DNA of 8,011 nucleotides. It comes from Acidobacteria bacterium AH-259-G07 (GTDB lineage: Bacteria > Acidobacteriota > UBA6911 > RPQK01 > JADFOI01). Positions 6,278-8,011 of this stretch are shown piece by piece. Below the pieces are notes generated by a model. The model made no database searches. It was not told the origin of the DNA and worked only from the letters and a program-made list of their open reading frames with translations. The translations under genes and the position numbers were made by a program. The stretch lies in contig JALLON010000127.1 in assembly GCA_027717925.1 (NCBI GenBank), positions 1 through 8,011 of the forward strand, in the 5' to 3' direction. Numbering within the stretch: the first letter of the stretch is position 1; each line of letters opens with the position of its first letter.

Positions 6278-7440
6278 AATCTTTTCATCGAGAGATCGAA
6301 GAACGCTTGAAAGAGATCGCGGGACAAGGTCTGTACCGCAAACTGAGTGACCCACACGGACTCGATTTTTCCTCCAACGATTACTTGGGGCTGTCTCGGG
6401 ATCCTACCTTGCGCGCTGCCATTCTGAAGAGATTGAAACAAGCGGATGAGATGTATCCCTTCTCCTCACCCGCCTCCAGGCTCCTGCGAGGAAACACTCC
6501 TGGGCATCGAGCGCTCGAAGAGCGACTGGCTCGCTTTAAAGGAACGGAAGCGGCACTGCTTTTTCCAACCGGGTATCAAGCCAACATTGGCGTGTTAACC
6601 ACTCTTTTAGGGCCCCGGGACCGGGTTTTATCCGATGCACAAAACCATGCCAGCATTATTGATGGTTTGCGTCTGAGCCGATGCCAGAAGATTATTTTTC
6701 CCCACCTGAGTCTGGAGGCTGTCAAGGATGCTCTGGTGGCTCCCTATCCAGGTGGCAGGACCTTTCTGGTCACCGAGTCCCTCTTCAGTATGGACGGAGA
6801 CGTTGCCCCACTTGATGCTTATATTGAGTTGGTGGAAGCTTATGGAGCCTATTTGATCGTGGACGATGCACATGCCACCGGTGTTTTTGGCCGGCAGAGA
6901 GGCTCGGGTTTGACCGAACAATTCGGTATCGAGAGACGGACCCTGGCAATCATTTCCACTTTTGGTAAAGCCTTCGGTCTCTTTGGTGCCTTCGTCGCCG
7001 CACCCAAAATCGTCATCGAGTATCTTATCAATCGGTGCCGTTCGTTCATCTTTACCACGGCTGTACCGCCTGTCCTTCTGTTTGCAGTTGAGGCAGCGCT
7101 GGATATATCGAGTGCTCAAGCGGAACGCCGTCACAGGGTTTGTGCTCTGGCCGATCGACTTCGTGAGCAGCTGAAAAAAGGAGGACTGAACACTCTTCAG
7201 AGCTCCGGTCCGATTGTGCCTGTGATCGTGGGGGAAAACGAACGCGCCCTTGAACTGGCTGAGAGGCTGCAGAGGAAAGGTTTTGACGTACGGGCTATTC
7301 GCCCTCCTACTGTTTCGTCGGGGACAGCACGGCTGAGAATTTCAGTCCATGCTGATCACCAGGAAGAAGAGATCGACGACCTGGCGGCAGCAACGATTGA
7401 GGCGCTGAGGGGCGAGCGGGTTAAACAAGTCGGACGATGA
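6274..7440 (+). CDS. bioF: 8-amino-7-oxononanoate synthase (KAPA synthase)
   Basis: BioF is a PLP-dependent alpha-oxoamine synthase that condenses pimeloyl-ACP or pimeloyl-CoA with L-alanine to give 8-amino-7-oxononanoate. At 388 residues it has normal family length. The cofactor lysine is K232 in STFGKAFG. D197 of DDAH should contact the PLP pyridine nitrogen, H200 lies in the same motif, and H125 in QNHASIIDG should stack on the ring. Other family blocks are FSSNDYLGLS near the N-terminus, RLLRGNTPGHRALE, LFPTGYQANIGVL and SLFSMDGDVAPL. The related enzymes KBL and ALAS share this fold, but the position between bioB and bioD settles the assignment. The ATG overlaps the bioB TGA (ATGA at 6274-6277) and no Shine-Dalgarno is visible just upstream, which points to translational coupling. 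The far end overlaps bioD in the same way. Confidence 0.96.
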   Translation: MKSFHREIEERLKEIAGQGLYRKLSDPHGLDFSSNDYLGLSRDPTLRAAILKRLKQADEMYPFSSPASRLLRGNTPGHRALEERLARFKGTEAALLFPTGYQANIGVLTTLLGPRDRVLSDAQNHASIIDGLRLSRCQKIIFPHLSLEAVKDALVAPYPGGRTFLVTESLFSMDGDVAPLDAYIELVEAYGAYLIVDDAHATGVFGRQRGSGLTEQFGIERRTLAIISTFGKAFGLFGAFVAAPKIVIEYLINRCRSFIFTTAVPPVLLFAVEAALDISSAQAERRHRVCALADRLREQLKKGGLNTLQSSGPIVPVIVGENERALELAERLQRKGFDVRAIRPPTVSSGTARLRISVHADHQEEEIDDLAAATIEALRGERVKQVGR

Positions 7441-8011
7441 GTCTCGCTGTGATCGGGACAGATACGGAAATCGGTAAAACAATCACCTGTGCTGTGTTGT
7501 TGGCTCGCTACGCGACCTGTAAGAGGTTGGGCTACTGGAAACCCATTGCTACCGGCTCGGCGCAAGGGAGAGACACCCTCGTAGTCAAAGGTTTTTGCGG
7601 GCACATGGTAGACATCCTGGAAGAGTGTTACCTTTTTAAGCCGCCTGTTTCCCCCCATCTGGCCGCCCGCCAGACGGGGCAGAAAATCAACCCCAAGAAG
7701 GTGATTGCTGATCTGCGCGCTCACCATCGAGCAGACAGCCGGCGCTCTCTGGTTGTTGAAGGAATCGGCGGCCTCCTGGTGCCGCTGACCGAGGAGGGCT
7801 ATCTCTTGGCGGATCTCATTAAGGAAATGGACCTGGCATGTCTTCTTGTCACTTCCAGCAGGCTGGGAACCATTAATCATACTCTTCTGACACTTGAGGC
7901 CTTGCGCGGCCGCGATTTGAAGTTGGCTGGTGTGGTGCTCAATGGACCGCTGAGCCGCGAGAACCGACGGGCCATCGAGAAGTTTGGCAAGGCGGAGATT
8001 GTGGGCGAAAT
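7437..8011 (+). CDS. bioD: Dethiobiotin synthetase, 3' truncated by the window
   Basis: BioD uses ATP and CO2 to close the ureido ring of 7,8-diaminononanoate, giving dethiobiotin, the substrate of BioB. The frame is open from the ATG at 7437 to the window edge and shows 191 complete codons, about 85% of a usual protein of roughly 225 residues. The P-loop is GTDTEIGKT (7-15). K35 lies in KPIATGS, and D46 in GRDT matches the magnesium-binding aspartate region. SPHLAAR (72-78) and VVEGIGGLLVPL (106-117, E108 the magnesium ligand) follow, then SSRLGTINHTLLTLEAL and GVVLNGP. Many relatives read EGAGG where this one has EGIGG. The start overlaps the bioF stop (ATGA at 7437-7440) without a well-placed Shine-Dalgarno. 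A DAPA aminotransferase (bioA), needed just before this step, is not seen and may lie beyond the right edge. Confidence 0.94.
   Translation, partial: MSLAVIGTDTEIGKTITCAVLLARYATCKRLGYWKPIATGSAQGRDTLVVKGFCGHMVDILEECYLFKPPVSPHLAARQTGQKINPKKVIADLRAHHRADSRRSLVVEGIGGLLVPLTEEGYLLADLIKEMDLACLLVTSSRLGTINHTLLTLEALRGRDLKLAGVVLNGPLSRENRRAIEKFGKAEIVGE

Noticed and set aside
6628..7134. 168-codon open frame on the minus strand
   Set aside because: It is antisense to the conserved core of bioF and shows no family motif.
7356..7880. 174-codon open frame on the minus strand
   Set aside because: It lies opposite the end of bioF and most of bioD, whose + strand motifs are unmistakable; the predicted protein resembles nothing known to me.

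Overview
The window is about 8 kb of bacterial DNA of moderately high GC. It carries seven protein genes, all on the + strand and tightly packed, so that nearly everything is coding. The first and last genes are cut by the window edges. I see no RNA genes, mobile elements, CRISPR arrays, convincing promoters or intrinsic terminators.

The organism makes isoprenoids by the MEP pathway (IspH) and synthesises biotin. Two large secreted-protein families, CehA/McbA-type PHP metallohydrolases and ThuA-domain proteins, sit side by side. In my experience these are especially abundant in Planctomycetota, Acidobacteriota and related soil or sediment phyla, so such an organism (possibly a metagenome bin) is my best guess. 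No 16S or other decisive marker is present.

Layout: (1) 2-733, the C-terminal part of an osmoprotectant (glycine-betaine/choline type) ABC transporter substrate-binding protein. (2) 778-1773, ispH. (3) 1802-4378, an 858-residue secreted multidomain protein with a PHP metallohydrolase domain. (4) 4434-5288, a secreted ThuA-like protein. (5-7) 5300-8011, a biotin cluster bioB-bioF-bioD, with BioD running off the right edge.

Gaps between genes are 44, 28, 55 and 11 nt, followed by two 4-nt ATGA overlaps, so most or all of the window could be read as one transcript. BioF makes 8-amino-7-oxononanoate, BioD closes the ureido ring to dethiobiotin, and BioB inserts sulfur to give biotin. The missing step (BioA, DAPA synthase) is not in the window and may lie just downstream. 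The two secreted proteins have no obvious metabolic tie to ispH or biotin.

The most notable non-coding signals are a perfect 9-bp inverted repeat just upstream of the thuA-like gene, whose right arm could alternatively pair with that gene's Shine-Dalgarno sequence, and a five-copy heptamer tandem repeat that encodes the end and stop codon of the transporter gene. I found no convincing evidence of an entirely new biological system; the genes belong to recognisable families.
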